A stretch of 10,363 bases of DNA from an uncultured Alphaproteobacteria bacterium (lineage in GTDB: Bacteria > Pseudomonadota > Alphaproteobacteria > Rhizobiales > Aestuariivirgaceae): positions 1 through 10,363 of the forward strand of contig CALMLK010000245.1 of assembly GCA_937868035.1 (NCBI GenBank). Reading direction: 5' to 3'. This document shows, in pieces, positions 1 to 6,954 of this stretch (its first letter is position 1; each line of letters starts with the position of its first letter). The notes beneath the pieces were generated by a model that was not told where the DNA came from, did no database searches, and saw nothing but the letters and a program-made list of their open reading frames with translations. A program made the position numbers and the translations under genes.

Positions 1-342
1 ACACGCTCAAAAACGGTTTTGGCTTTCCTGCTTTTGTTCGGCATGCTCGCCGGGCCATCACTCACGACACCTGCAAAAGCGGGCAAGACATCGGATGCCA
101 TCGCGGCGGGCATTGTGGGCGCGGCCATTCTCGCGGCGGCGTCCAAACATCACAAGCACCACAAGAGATTCTATTACGACGATTATCAACCGTATCCCGA
201 GAACGGCTACAACACCTATTGGAACGATGTCTATTCGCCCGTGCCGGGCATTACCTGTTATCGTGCGCAAGTAGCTTGTTACAAAGCCAACGGCCATTTC
301 TCGGCGAAATGGACACGCATCCAATTTGCTGACGGCGAGTGA
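1..342 (+). CDS. Small secreted histidine-containing protein, 5' partial
   Basis: The frame is open from the left edge of the window, so the start codon probably lies upstream. A TTG at 19 is the only start-like codon near the edge, and using it would remove the basic residues before the hydrophobic core. The visible N-terminus is a typical Sec signal peptide: a short basic stretch, a leucine/phenylalanine-rich core, then a Pro-Ala-Lys-Ala cleavage site near visible residue 27. The mature part has an alanine/glycine-rich hydrophobic stretch, a cluster of histidines and lysines (HHKHHK), a Tyr/Asp/Asn/Pro-rich middle, and a C-terminal CYRAQVACYK motif followed by WTRIQF. The two cysteines could form a disulfide. 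I do not recognise a named family. Small exported proteins with a paired CY...CY motif and a terminal WT are, from memory, common in Hyphomicrobiales. The next gene starts 4 bp after the stop, so the two are probably co-transcribed. Confidence 0.72.
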   Translation, partial: TRSKTVLAFLLLFGMLAGPSLTTPAKAGKTSDAIAAGIVGAAILAAASKHHKHHKRFYYDDYQPYPENGYNTYWNDVYSPVPGITCYRAQVACYKANGHFSAKWTRIQFADGE

Positions 343-346
343 GATC

Positions 347-775
347 ATGACCATGAAAAAATTGATATTGGGCATTGCAGCCATTTCGCTTCTCGCCGGG
401 TCGGCCGCGCTTGCGGCGGACGACGATCACAGACTCGATGCCGCTTGGAAGGCAGCCGTCGAAGACAATGAGGGCATGCTCACGCCGGCGCAGGTGGCGG
501 GCCTCAACATCCTCGCCTTCGAATCTGCGGCTGCGCGGCTGTGCGAGGGTTTCAAGCTGGACGAGAAGAAGTACGCCACGAGTGTGGCGCAGGTCATAAC
601 CGGAGGCGAGAAGCTCTCTGAGGAGGACCAGGTTCAACGTCTCTCCGCCGTCATGTTCAGGCTTGGCACGGCGAACGGCTTGTTCCTGTCGGAAGGTGCG
701 TTGAATGCGGAAAGCTTCTGTGCCCAGGCGGCTCAGGAAAAAGCCGACAAGGACAACCCGCACAATTGGCAGTGA
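347..775 (+). CDS. Small periplasmic protein of unknown function
   Basis: This encodes 142 residues from the ATG at 347; a second in-frame ATG at 353 is equally possible. A TTG at 326 would overlap the previous gene and spoil the signal peptide. Residues 3-23 form a clear Sec signal peptide (MKK, hydrophobic core, then ALA before ADDD), so the protein should be exported to the periplasm. The mature part is acidic and mostly helical by composition. It carries two cysteines, C66 (in RLCEGF) and C125 (in SFCAQ), which could pair in the oxidising periplasm. It ends in a charged tail finishing NPHNWQ. No catalytic motif or known domain is recognised. It starts 4 bp after the upstream small secreted protein ends, suggesting one transcript and perhaps a shared envelope role; that is inference. 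Confidence 0.72.
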   Translation: MTMKKLILGIAAISLLAGSAALAADDDHRLDAAWKAAVEDNEGMLTPAQVAGLNILAFESAAARLCEGFKLDEKKYATSVAQVITGGEKLSEEDQVQRLSAVMFRLGTANGLFLSEGALNAESFCAQAAQEKADKDNPHNWQ

Positions 776-804
776 CGAGCTTGCTGCATCTCAGGTGACC
801 GGTG

Positions 805-823
805 GTGGCGCGCGCGCCGCCAC
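805..823. terminator. Possible bidirectional GC hairpin between convergent genes
   Basis: GTGGCG at 805-810 can pair with CGCCAC at 818-823, giving a 6-bp stem around a CG-rich loop. It lies in the 60-bp gap between the plus-strand small exported gene and the end of the minus-strand HAD gene, where a shared terminator would be expected. No real T-run follows on either strand (only TTCT on plus), so the call is weak. Confidence 0.25.
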
Positions 824-835
824 TTCTGCCCGAGC

Positions 836-1549
836 CTATCGGCGGCCGCCCACTTCATCGATGTGGCGCAGGAGGTCGGCCGGGTCTTCGTAGACGCGGT
901 AGGCGCCGGCGCGTTCCAGTTCGCCGGTGGAGTAGCCGCCGGAGAGGAGGCCGATGCCAAGCGCTGCGGCGCGGCGCGAGGCCAGCATGTCCCACACGGC
1001 ATCGCCCACCACGCAGGCATGGGTGATGTTGGTGCCCAGCTTTTCGGCGCAGGCGATGAAGAGGTCCGGATCGGGCTTGGCGTAGCGCACAAGGTCGCGC
1101 GTGATCACCACGTGCTTGGCCGGATCGACGCCGAGGGCCTCCAGCACCGGCCCGGCGGTACGCATGCGGCCCGAAGTGGCGATGCCCCAGGGGATTTCGT
1201 TTTCGGTGAGGTGTTTGAGCAGTTCGCGCGCGCCCGGCAGCACGACGGTTCCCGTGGTGCGTGTGTTGTAGTGATGGGCATGGAGGTCGCTCAGTTCGCT
1301 GCGCAGGCCGTCGCTGATGTCGCGGCCGATTTCGCGCGAGAGGGCGGCAGTGAACAGATCACCCGACATGCCGATGCGCCGGTGGATGCGCCAGATGGAG
1401 ACATCAATGCCCTTGTCCTGCAAGGCGCGGTGCCAGGCGATGACATGATCGTAGACGCTGTCCACGAGGGTGCCATCGAGATCAAAGAGGAAGGAGGTTT
1501 GCGTGCGGGCGGAGGGGCGCTGTGTCATGGGGCGAATGTGTAAGGGCAT
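836..1549 (-). CDS. HAD-superfamily hydrolase (phosphatase-like, subfamily IA)
   Basis: This is a 237-residue haloacid-dehalogenase-fold protein with all four motifs in order. Motif I is FLFDLDGTLVDS, with nucleophile D23 and acid/base D25. Motif II is the T125-S126-G127 segment. Motif III is K158 in KPDPDLF. Motif IV is VVGDAVWD, with D183 and D187. The helical cap between motif I and II is of the phosphoglycolate-phosphatase/beta-phosphoglucomutase type, so a small phosphorylated metabolite is the likely substrate, but it cannot be read from sequence. The start at 1549 has a GGA about 5 bases upstream; an ATG at 1528 would shorten the protein by seven residues and keep the fold. It lies 54 bp downstream of ccrM on the same strand and may be read through from it. 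No gene name is assigned because this family is notoriously hard to place. Confidence 0.9.
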   Translation of the reverse strand: MPLHIRPMTQRPSARTQTSFLFDLDGTLVDSVYDHVIAWHRALQDKGIDVSIWRIHRRIGMSGDLFTAALSREIGRDISDGLRSELSDLHAHHYNTRTTGTVVLPGARELLKHLTENEIPWGIATSGRMRTAGPVLEALGVDPAKHVVITRDLVRYAKPDPDLFIACAEKLGTNITHACVVGDAVWDMLASRRAAALGIGLLSGGYSTGELERAGAYRVYEDPADLLRHIDEVGGRR

Positions 1550-1603
1550 TCACGTCCGCTGACAAATGCGGAAAATGCAGTGCTGGGGGCGGAAGCGGTG
1601 CCC

Positions 1604-2719
<1,116 letters not shown>

Positions 2720-2752
2720 TCACACTCAAATCACTGTTGCTGGGGGTGTTAT

Positions 2753-2799
2753 GAGTCCTCGGAGTCAGCGCGTGAATCGAAACCGCTTTTTATGGTTAA
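2753..2799 (-). promoter_or_regulatory. Putative ccrM control region: CtrA half-site plus three GANTC sites
   Basis: Read on the minus strand towards ccrM, this contains TTAACCAT (2792-2799), GATTC (2774-2778), GACTC (2762-2766) and GACTC (2753-2757), ending 42 bp before the ccrM ATG. TTAACCAT is the known CtrA half-site of alphaproteobacteria, and GANTC is the sequence CcrM itself methylates. In Caulobacter, ccrM transcription is activated by CtrA and lowered when promoter GANTC sites are fully methylated. The same arrangement here suggests that feedback loop. The half-site overlaps the TAA stop of rnhB (2796-2798), so control elements are embedded in the end of the upstream gene. A full TTAA-N7-TTAA site is not seen, and the exact -35/-10 elements are uncertain. 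Confidence 0.6.
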
Positions 2800-3404
2800 C
2801 AACCGAGCAGCAGGCGGATGGGCGCGAAGCTGCGGCGGTGTTCGGCGCAGGGGCCGTGACGTGACAGTGCCTGCTGGTGGCCCTCCGTGCCGTAGCCCTT
2901 GTGGGCGGCGAAGCCATAGTCCGGGTACTGACGATCGAGATCGTGCATCAGCCGGTCGCGCGTCACCTTGGCGATGATGGATGCGGCCGCGATGGAAAGG
3001 CTCTTGGCGTCACCCTCGACAATGGTTTCGCAGCGGCAGGAGAGCGGCGGCGCGCGGTTGCCGTCGATGAGGGCCAGATGGGGTGCGGTGGCGAGGGATT
3101 GCACGGCCTCGCGCATCGCCTCGTAGGTGGCTTGCAGGATATTGATCTCGTCAATCCGCGCCGCGCTGATGATGCCAACGCCGACGATGGCCGCCTGCAT
3201 GATCGGCCCGTAGAGGGCCTCGCGCTTTGCTTCCGTCAGCTTCTTGGAGTCGTTCAGCCCCGGCGGAATGTTGCGGGAACTGAGGATGACGGCCGCCGCG
3301 ACCACGGGACCTGCCCAGGGCCCGCGTCCCGCTTCGTCCACGCCGCACACGATCGTGCCATTCATGGCAAGTTCCGTCTCGCGGTCGAAGGAAGGGAAGA
3401 GCAT
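2796..3404 (-). CDS. rnhB: Ribonuclease HII
   Basis: RNase HII cleaves RNA in RNA-DNA hybrids and starts removal of ribonucleotides misincorporated in DNA. The 202-residue product has the signature VDEAGRGPWAGP with catalytic D23 and E24. The other two carboxylates are D114 in LIDGN and D132 in VEGDAKS, followed by the conserved SIIAKVTRDR. The 18-residue spacing of D114 and D132 matches D108/D126 of the E. coli enzyme. Two starts are possible. The ATG at 3404 gives 202 residues. The ATG at 3365 starts 9 residues before the catalytic Asp and has a better-placed GGAA, so it may be the true start. It lies 85 bp upstream of ccrM on the same strand, and its stop codon is shared with the CtrA-like half-site. 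A 125-bp gap separates it from the upstream radical SAM gene. Confidence 0.96.
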   Translation of the reverse strand: MLFPSFDRETELAMNGTIVCGVDEAGRGPWAGPVVAAAVILSSRNIPPGLNDSKKLTEAKREALYGPIMQAAIVGVGIISAARIDEINILQATYEAMREAVQSLATAPHLALIDGNRAPPLSCRCETIVEGDAKSLSIAAASIIAKVTRDRLMHDLDRQYPDYGFAAHKGYGTEGHQQALSRHGPCAEHRRSFAPIRLLLGC

Positions 3405-3519
3405 TCCGCCCCATAGCCTTCGCCGTTGAGTCGCTCCAAATCCGCCGCGGGGTTATCCGCAACCATATGCCGGCCCGTGGACAGTCTGCGGCGGCGCGGG
3501 GGAGAGGGTCAAGAGGTGG

Positions 3520-3550
3520 AAAAAGTCCGCTAGAACAGCATCATCTGCTC
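3520..3550 (-). terminator. Weak terminator-like hairpin at end of radical SAM gene
   Basis: On the minus strand GAGCAG (3550-3545) can pair with CTGTTC (3538-3533), giving a 6-bp stem with one G-T pair and a 6-base loop. It spans the last codons of the gene. A run of five T follows (3524-3520), but it is 8 bases away from the stem, longer than in a good intrinsic terminator. It could separate the radical SAM transcript from rnhB, but the evidence is thin. Confidence 0.25.
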
Positions 3551-4666
3551 GCCTCTTTGGAGCGGACGGCGGAAAAGGTCGGTGCGCAGCTTGATGCGGT
3601 TGGCGTTGAGGCCGAGGCGCTGGGCCGCCAGCTGGAAGCGGCGGCCGATCATCCAGGCCATGGGGCCGGTGCCGGTCATGCGGCTGCCGAAATTGGGATC
3701 GTTCTCGCGGCCACCGCGCACGTCCTTCACATGGCTCATCACCTTGGCGGCCCGGTCAGGGTGTTCGCGCTGCAGCCAGTCCTTGAATATCTCCTTCACC
3801 TCGAAGGGCAGGCGCAGCATGGTGTAGCCCGCCTCCGCAGCGCCGGCATTGCGCGCCGCCTTCAGGATGTTCTCGATCTCGTGGTCATTGAGGCCGGGAA
3901 TGATGGGACCCATCATTACCACGGTGCGCACGCCGGCCTTGGCCAGCATCTCGATCGCGGCGAGGCGCTTTGCCGGTGTCGAGGCGCGGGGCTCCATGCT
4001 GCGGGCGAGCTTTGGATCGAGGGTGGTGATGGAGAGCGCCACCTTCACCAGATCCCGTTCCGCCATCGGTTTCAGAAGGTCGAGGTCGCGCGTGACGTTG
4101 GCTGATTTCGTCACGATGCCGAAAGGGTGCTGGAACTCGGCCAGCACTTCAATCACGCCCCGAGTGATGCGGTAGCTGCGTTCAATCGGCTGATAGGGAT
4201 CAGTGTTGGCCCCCAGCGCAATGGTGGCCGGCACGTAGCTTTGCGCCGACAGTTCCGCGCGCAGCAATTCCGCCGCGTTGGGCTTGATGAAGAGCTTGCT
4301 CTCGAAGTCCAGCCCCGGCGACAGGCCCATGTAGGCGTGGGCCGGTCTGGCATAGCAATAGACGCAGCCGTGTTCACAGCCGCGATAGGGATTGATGGAG
4401 CGGTCGAAGGAAATGTCCGGCGACTGGTTGCGCGTGATGATTGCCTTCGGCGTCTCGGTGAATATTTCTGTGCGCAGCTTCGGAATGTCGGACAGCGAGT
4501 CCCAGCCGTCATCCACGTAGGTTTCGGTATAGTTCTCGAAGCGTCCGGCAGGATTGATGCCGGCACCACGGCCACGTTCCATCTGCGGCAGGCGGGTCAT
4601 CTTCCCCGTGCCCAGGGCATCAACGGCGAGGCCCGGAGAGGGGCGCATGTCCATCAGCGTTGGCAT
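3530..4666 (-). CDS. PA0069-family radical SAM protein (spore-photolyase-like)
   Basis: This is a radical S-adenosylmethionine protein of the group often annotated as 'DNA repair photolyase' or PA0069-like, related to spore photoproduct lyase. The 4Fe-4S-binding motif is RGCEHGCVYCYARP, a CX3CX2C with cysteines at residues 97, 101 and 104 from the ATG at 4666. The N-terminal ~90 residues carry the family's RGRGAGINPAGRFE and INPYRGC segments. Later segments (LGANTDPYQPIE, TKSANVTRDLDLL, MGPIIPGLNDHEI) form the radical SAM barrel. The product is 378 residues, normal for the family. A TTG at 4672 would add two residues, and no good ribosome-binding site favours either. The true substrate is unknown for the family. 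A perfect GAAC-N7-GAAC repeat 26 bases upstream hints at SOS control, which would fit a DNA-damage role; that is inference. Confidence 0.9.
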   Translation of the reverse strand: MPTLMDMRPSPGLAVDALGTGKMTRLPQMERGRGAGINPAGRFENYTETYVDDGWDSLSDIPKLRTEIFTETPKAIITRNQSPDISFDRSINPYRGCEHGCVYCYARPAHAYMGLSPGLDFESKLFIKPNAAELLRAELSAQSYVPATIALGANTDPYQPIERSYRITRGVIEVLAEFQHPFGIVTKSANVTRDLDLLKPMAERDLVKVALSITTLDPKLARSMEPRASTPAKRLAAIEMLAKAGVRTVVMMGPIIPGLNDHEIENILKAARNAGAAEAGYTMLRLPFEVKEIFKDWLQREHPDRAAKVMSHVKDVRGGRENDPNFGSRMTGTGPMAWMIGRRFQLAAQRLGLNANRIKLRTDLFRRPLQRGEQMMLF

Positions 4667-4691
4667 GTTCAAATAGGTAGTCTGTTACCAT

Positions 4692-4706
4692 GAACAAATC
4701 AAGAAC
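4692..4706 (-). promoter_or_regulatory. Candidate LexA (SOS) box, GTTC-N7-GTTC
   Basis: The plus strand reads GAAC AAATCAA GAAC, which on the minus strand is GTTC TTGATTT GTTC. This matches exactly the direct-repeat LexA box described for alphaproteobacteria. It lies 25 bases before the ATG of the minus-strand radical SAM gene (4666) and 46 bases before the plus-strand transporter start (4753), so it could control either or both. On the minus strand the TTGATT inside the spacer could also act as a -35 element, which would let LexA block the promoter. The radical SAM gene is the closer target. No binding data are available, and a chance match is possible. Confidence 0.5.
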
Positions 4707-4752
4707 AATCTTGCGCCGCGCGGCGAATCCGGGTTAGCCCCCGCACACCATC

Positions 4753-5622
4753 ATGATGCAACCCCGCAACCTCCTGCTCGCGCTCCTGCCACCGCTCTGC
4801 TGGGGAACCGGTTTCACGTTTTCCAAGCCGGCGGTGAGTCATTTCCAGCCGTTGTTCATGATGTACATGGTCTACGGCAGCATCGCGCTCGTGATGCTGC
4901 TCACGCTTCGCGACATGCCGAAGACGCCGTGGCCGAAGCTCCTCATCATCTCGGCCTGCTCAGTCACCATCCAGGGTGCGCTGCTCTTTTACGCCATGGC
5001 CTATGTGGACGCCACAACGGCCAACCTTGTGCTGCAAACGCAGGTTCCGATTGCCATCCTGTTCGGCTGGCTTCTGCTGGGCGAAACACTTGATGCGCGG
5101 AAGATCATCGGCACCGCGATTGCGCTGACCGGCGTCGCCATCGTCATTGGCCTGCCGCAGGAGAGGCCGCCGCTCCTTGCCGTGGCGGTGGTAATCGTGG
5201 CGGGCGGGGTCTGGGCGCTGGGGCAGGTGCTGACACGGCTGTGGTCGCAGGATTCAGGCTTGCTGGTGTTGAAGGCCAATGCGCTGTTCGGTGTGCCGCA
5301 ATTGCTGCTGGCGACGCTGCTCCTGGAGAGCGGACAGTGGCAGTCACTTGCAACGGCGACGCCGCTGCAATGGTTCTATCTCGCGTTCGTCGGCATCATC
5401 GGTTTCTATGTGGCCTATGTGGCGTGGTTCACCTTGCTGAAGCGTGTGCGCGTGGACGAGGCGACGCCGTTCGTGTTGCTGATGACACCAATCGGCGTGC
5501 TCACCGCGGTGCTGCTGCTCGGCGAACGGTTGCAATGGCCGCAAGTGGTGGGCGGTTCGATCCTGCTTCTGGGGCTTGCGGTGGTGAGCGGCGTACTGAA
5601 CCTGCCGTTGCGGCGCGCCTGA
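4753..5622 (+). CDS. EamA/DMT-family membrane transporter
   Basis: This is a 289-residue inner-membrane protein of the drug/metabolite transporter superfamily. It has two EamA repeats and about ten hydrophobic helices, roughly at 5-25, 33-53, 63-85, 88-110, 116-135, 140-160, 169-190, 205-228, 238-256 and 262-283. The first repeat ends with the typical sequence FGWLLLGETLDARKIIGTAIALTGV and the second with LLLGERLQWPQVVGGSILLLG, the conserved 'GE' helix ends. The N-terminal CWGTGFTFSKP is also typical. The substrate (amino acid, metabolite or drug) cannot be read from sequence. Two tandem ATGs at 4753 and 4756 start the gene. It is divergent from the radical SAM gene, sharing an 86-bp region with a candidate LexA box, and convergent with the sulfotransferase only 9 bp away, with no obvious terminator between. 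Confidence 0.92.
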   Translation: MMQPRNLLLALLPPLCWGTGFTFSKPAVSHFQPLFMMYMVYGSIALVMLLTLRDMPKTPWPKLLIISACSVTIQGALLFYAMAYVDATTANLVLQTQVPIAILFGWLLLGETLDARKIIGTAIALTGVAIVIGLPQERPPLLAVAVVIVAGGVWALGQVLTRLWSQDSGLLVLKANALFGVPQLLLATLLLESGQWQSLATATPLQWFYLAFVGIIGFYVAYVAWFTLLKRVRVDEATPFVLLMTPIGVLTAVLLLGERLQWPQVVGGSILLLGLAVVSGVLNLPLRRA

Positions 5623-5631
5623 CGCCAACCG

Positions 5632-6396
5632 CTACTCGCCGTTTTCAAAACCGAAGCGCTCGATATCCTCGCGGCAGAGTTCTGCATAGGTGCGGCGGAT
5701 ATCGGGGCGCCATTCCAGCGGCACGCTGAGGCCGCGGTTCTCCCAGGGCATGTCGAAACCGGTGAGTCCGACGGTGTGACACATGTAGTCGACGATGCGC
5801 GCTTGCTCCTCGAGGCGGAACAGGTCGGTGACCATGGTGTTTCCCTTGGCGTCCGTCACATAGCGGCCGATGGCGTTGCACCACCTGTCATCGGCGACGC
5901 GTTCGAGAAACTCATCGAAGCTATCCGAGAGAATTGCAGCGGGGATGGTGCCGCGATTGTGCTGGTACCACCATGCAGGAATGATGGGTGAGAATTCATC
6001 CTCCAGCGCCGCGCGTGCCTTACGTTCGAAATGGAACAGTGCGTCGGGCACGCCGTGGTGATTGAGGTAGTATTCGCGCAGCAAGTCACGCCACTGGCTC
6101 AGGCCGAAACGGTACTCACTCTCCACGATCTCGAGTGGCGGGCGGATGATGGCCATGGACCGCATGGCCGCGAATGTGCCGTGGCCGATCGCCTCCGCGA
6201 TCCGCAGGGCCGTTGTATGCTTGGCGATGCCGTAGAGCCTTTCAAAGCTCGCCTGGATGATCTCGCCTTCCGTTGACCCGCCAATAACAAAGTCGCCCCA
6301 GCGCTGGTGCTTGCTCCACCCGATCTCGATGGACGTTCCGCCGCATTTCGGAATGTGGATGGAGACAAAATTCAGCCGGTGGGAGATGACGGTCAT
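5632..6396 (-). CDS. Sulfotransferase family protein (PAPS-dependent type)
   Basis: The 254-residue product has the two nucleotide-binding signatures of sulfotransferases. The 5'-phosphosulfate loop is HIPKCGGTS at 14-22, with K17. The 3'-phosphate-binding segment is R85-P-P-L-E-I-V-E-S93-E-Y, with the Arg-Ser spacing of the family. A KHTTA segment at 59-63 is also typical of the Sulfotransfer_2-like group that acts on glycans and other cell-surface molecules. It should transfer sulfate from PAPS to a hydroxyl or amine acceptor in the cytosol; the acceptor is unknown. The start at 6396 lies 6 bp after the moaB stop, so it is probably translated from the moaB transcript. Only a weak ribosome-binding sequence precedes it. 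The link with moaB looks like shared transcription rather than shared function. No polysaccharide biosynthesis genes are visible nearby. Confidence 0.85.
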   Translation of the reverse strand: MTVISHRLNFVSIHIPKCGGTSIEIGWSKHQRWGDFVIGGSTEGEIIQASFERLYGIAKHTTALRIAEAIGHGTFAAMRSMAIIRPPLEIVESEYRFGLSQWRDLLREYYLNHHGVPDALFHFERKARAALEDEFSPIIPAWWYQHNRGTIPAAILSDSFDEFLERVADDRWCNAIGRYVTDAKGNTMVTDLFRLEEQARIVDYMCHTVGLTGFDMPWENRGLSVPLEWRPDIRRTYAELCREDIERFGFENGE

Positions 6397-6402
6397 GTGC
6401 CG

Positions 6403-6954
6403 TCAGCTTTTCGTGCGGCGCAGGTGCTCGTCGAGGCGGGGCATGATCTCGATGAAGTTGCAGGGGTGGTGACGGTAGTCGAGCTGATGCACGAGGATTT
6501 CATCCCACGCGTCCTTGCAGGCGCCGGGCGAACCAGGGAGGCAGAAGACATAGGTGCCGTTCATCACGCCCGCCGTGGCGCGGGACTGGACGGTGGAGGT
6601 GTGAATCTTCTGGAACGAGACCATGTGAAAGACGACGCTGAAGCCTTCGATCTCCTTGTCGAAGAGCGGGCGCAGGGCTTCCACGGTCACGTCGCGGCCG
6701 GTCAGCCCGGTGCCGCCGGTGGTGATGACGACGTCGATGTCGTCGCGCTGCGTCAGGCCCCGTACGGCGGCGCGAATGTCTTCGATCTCGTCCTTCACAA
6801 TGAGACGGTCGGCCAACATGTGACCCGCACCCGTGACGCGATCGGCGAGGGTCTGGCCTGACTTGTCATTTTCCAGTGTGCGGGTGTCGGAGATGGTGAT
6901 GACTGCGATGTTGGCGGGCAGGAAATCGCGGGGTGCGTTGCTGATCTTGTTCAT
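6403..6954 (-). CDS. moaB: Molybdenum cofactor biosynthesis protein MoaB/Mog family
   Basis: This 183-residue protein belongs to the MoaB/MogA family, whose members bind molybdopterin and, in MogA-type enzymes, adenylate it before molybdenum insertion. The N-terminal IAVITISDTRT (16-26), the central VVITTGGTGLTGRDVT (75-90) and the later FCLPGSPGACKDAWDEIL are hallmark family segments. T79-G80-G81-T82-G83 is the molybdopterin-binding loop. The ATG at 6954 is the right start: family homology begins a few residues later. Its first bases overlap the stop of the upstream UDG-like gene as ATGA, a standard arrangement for translational coupling. Much longer in-frame extension upstream exists but runs antiparallel to none of the family and lies inside the UDG-like gene. 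No other molybdenum cofactor gene is in the window. Confidence 0.94.
   Translation of the reverse strand: MNKISNAPRDFLPANIAVITISDTRTLENDKSGQTLADRVTGAGHMLADRLIVKDEIEDIRAAVRGLTQRDDIDVVITTGGTGLTGRDVTVEALRPLFDKEIEGFSVVFHMVSFQKIHTSTVQSRATAGVMNGTYVFCLPGSPGACKDAWDEILVHQLDYRHHPCNFIEIMPRLDEHLRRTKS

Noticed and set aside
863..1543. A 226-codon plus-strand open frame opposite the HAD gene
   Set aside because: The minus-strand frame has all four HAD motifs; the plus-strand frame has none that I recognise.
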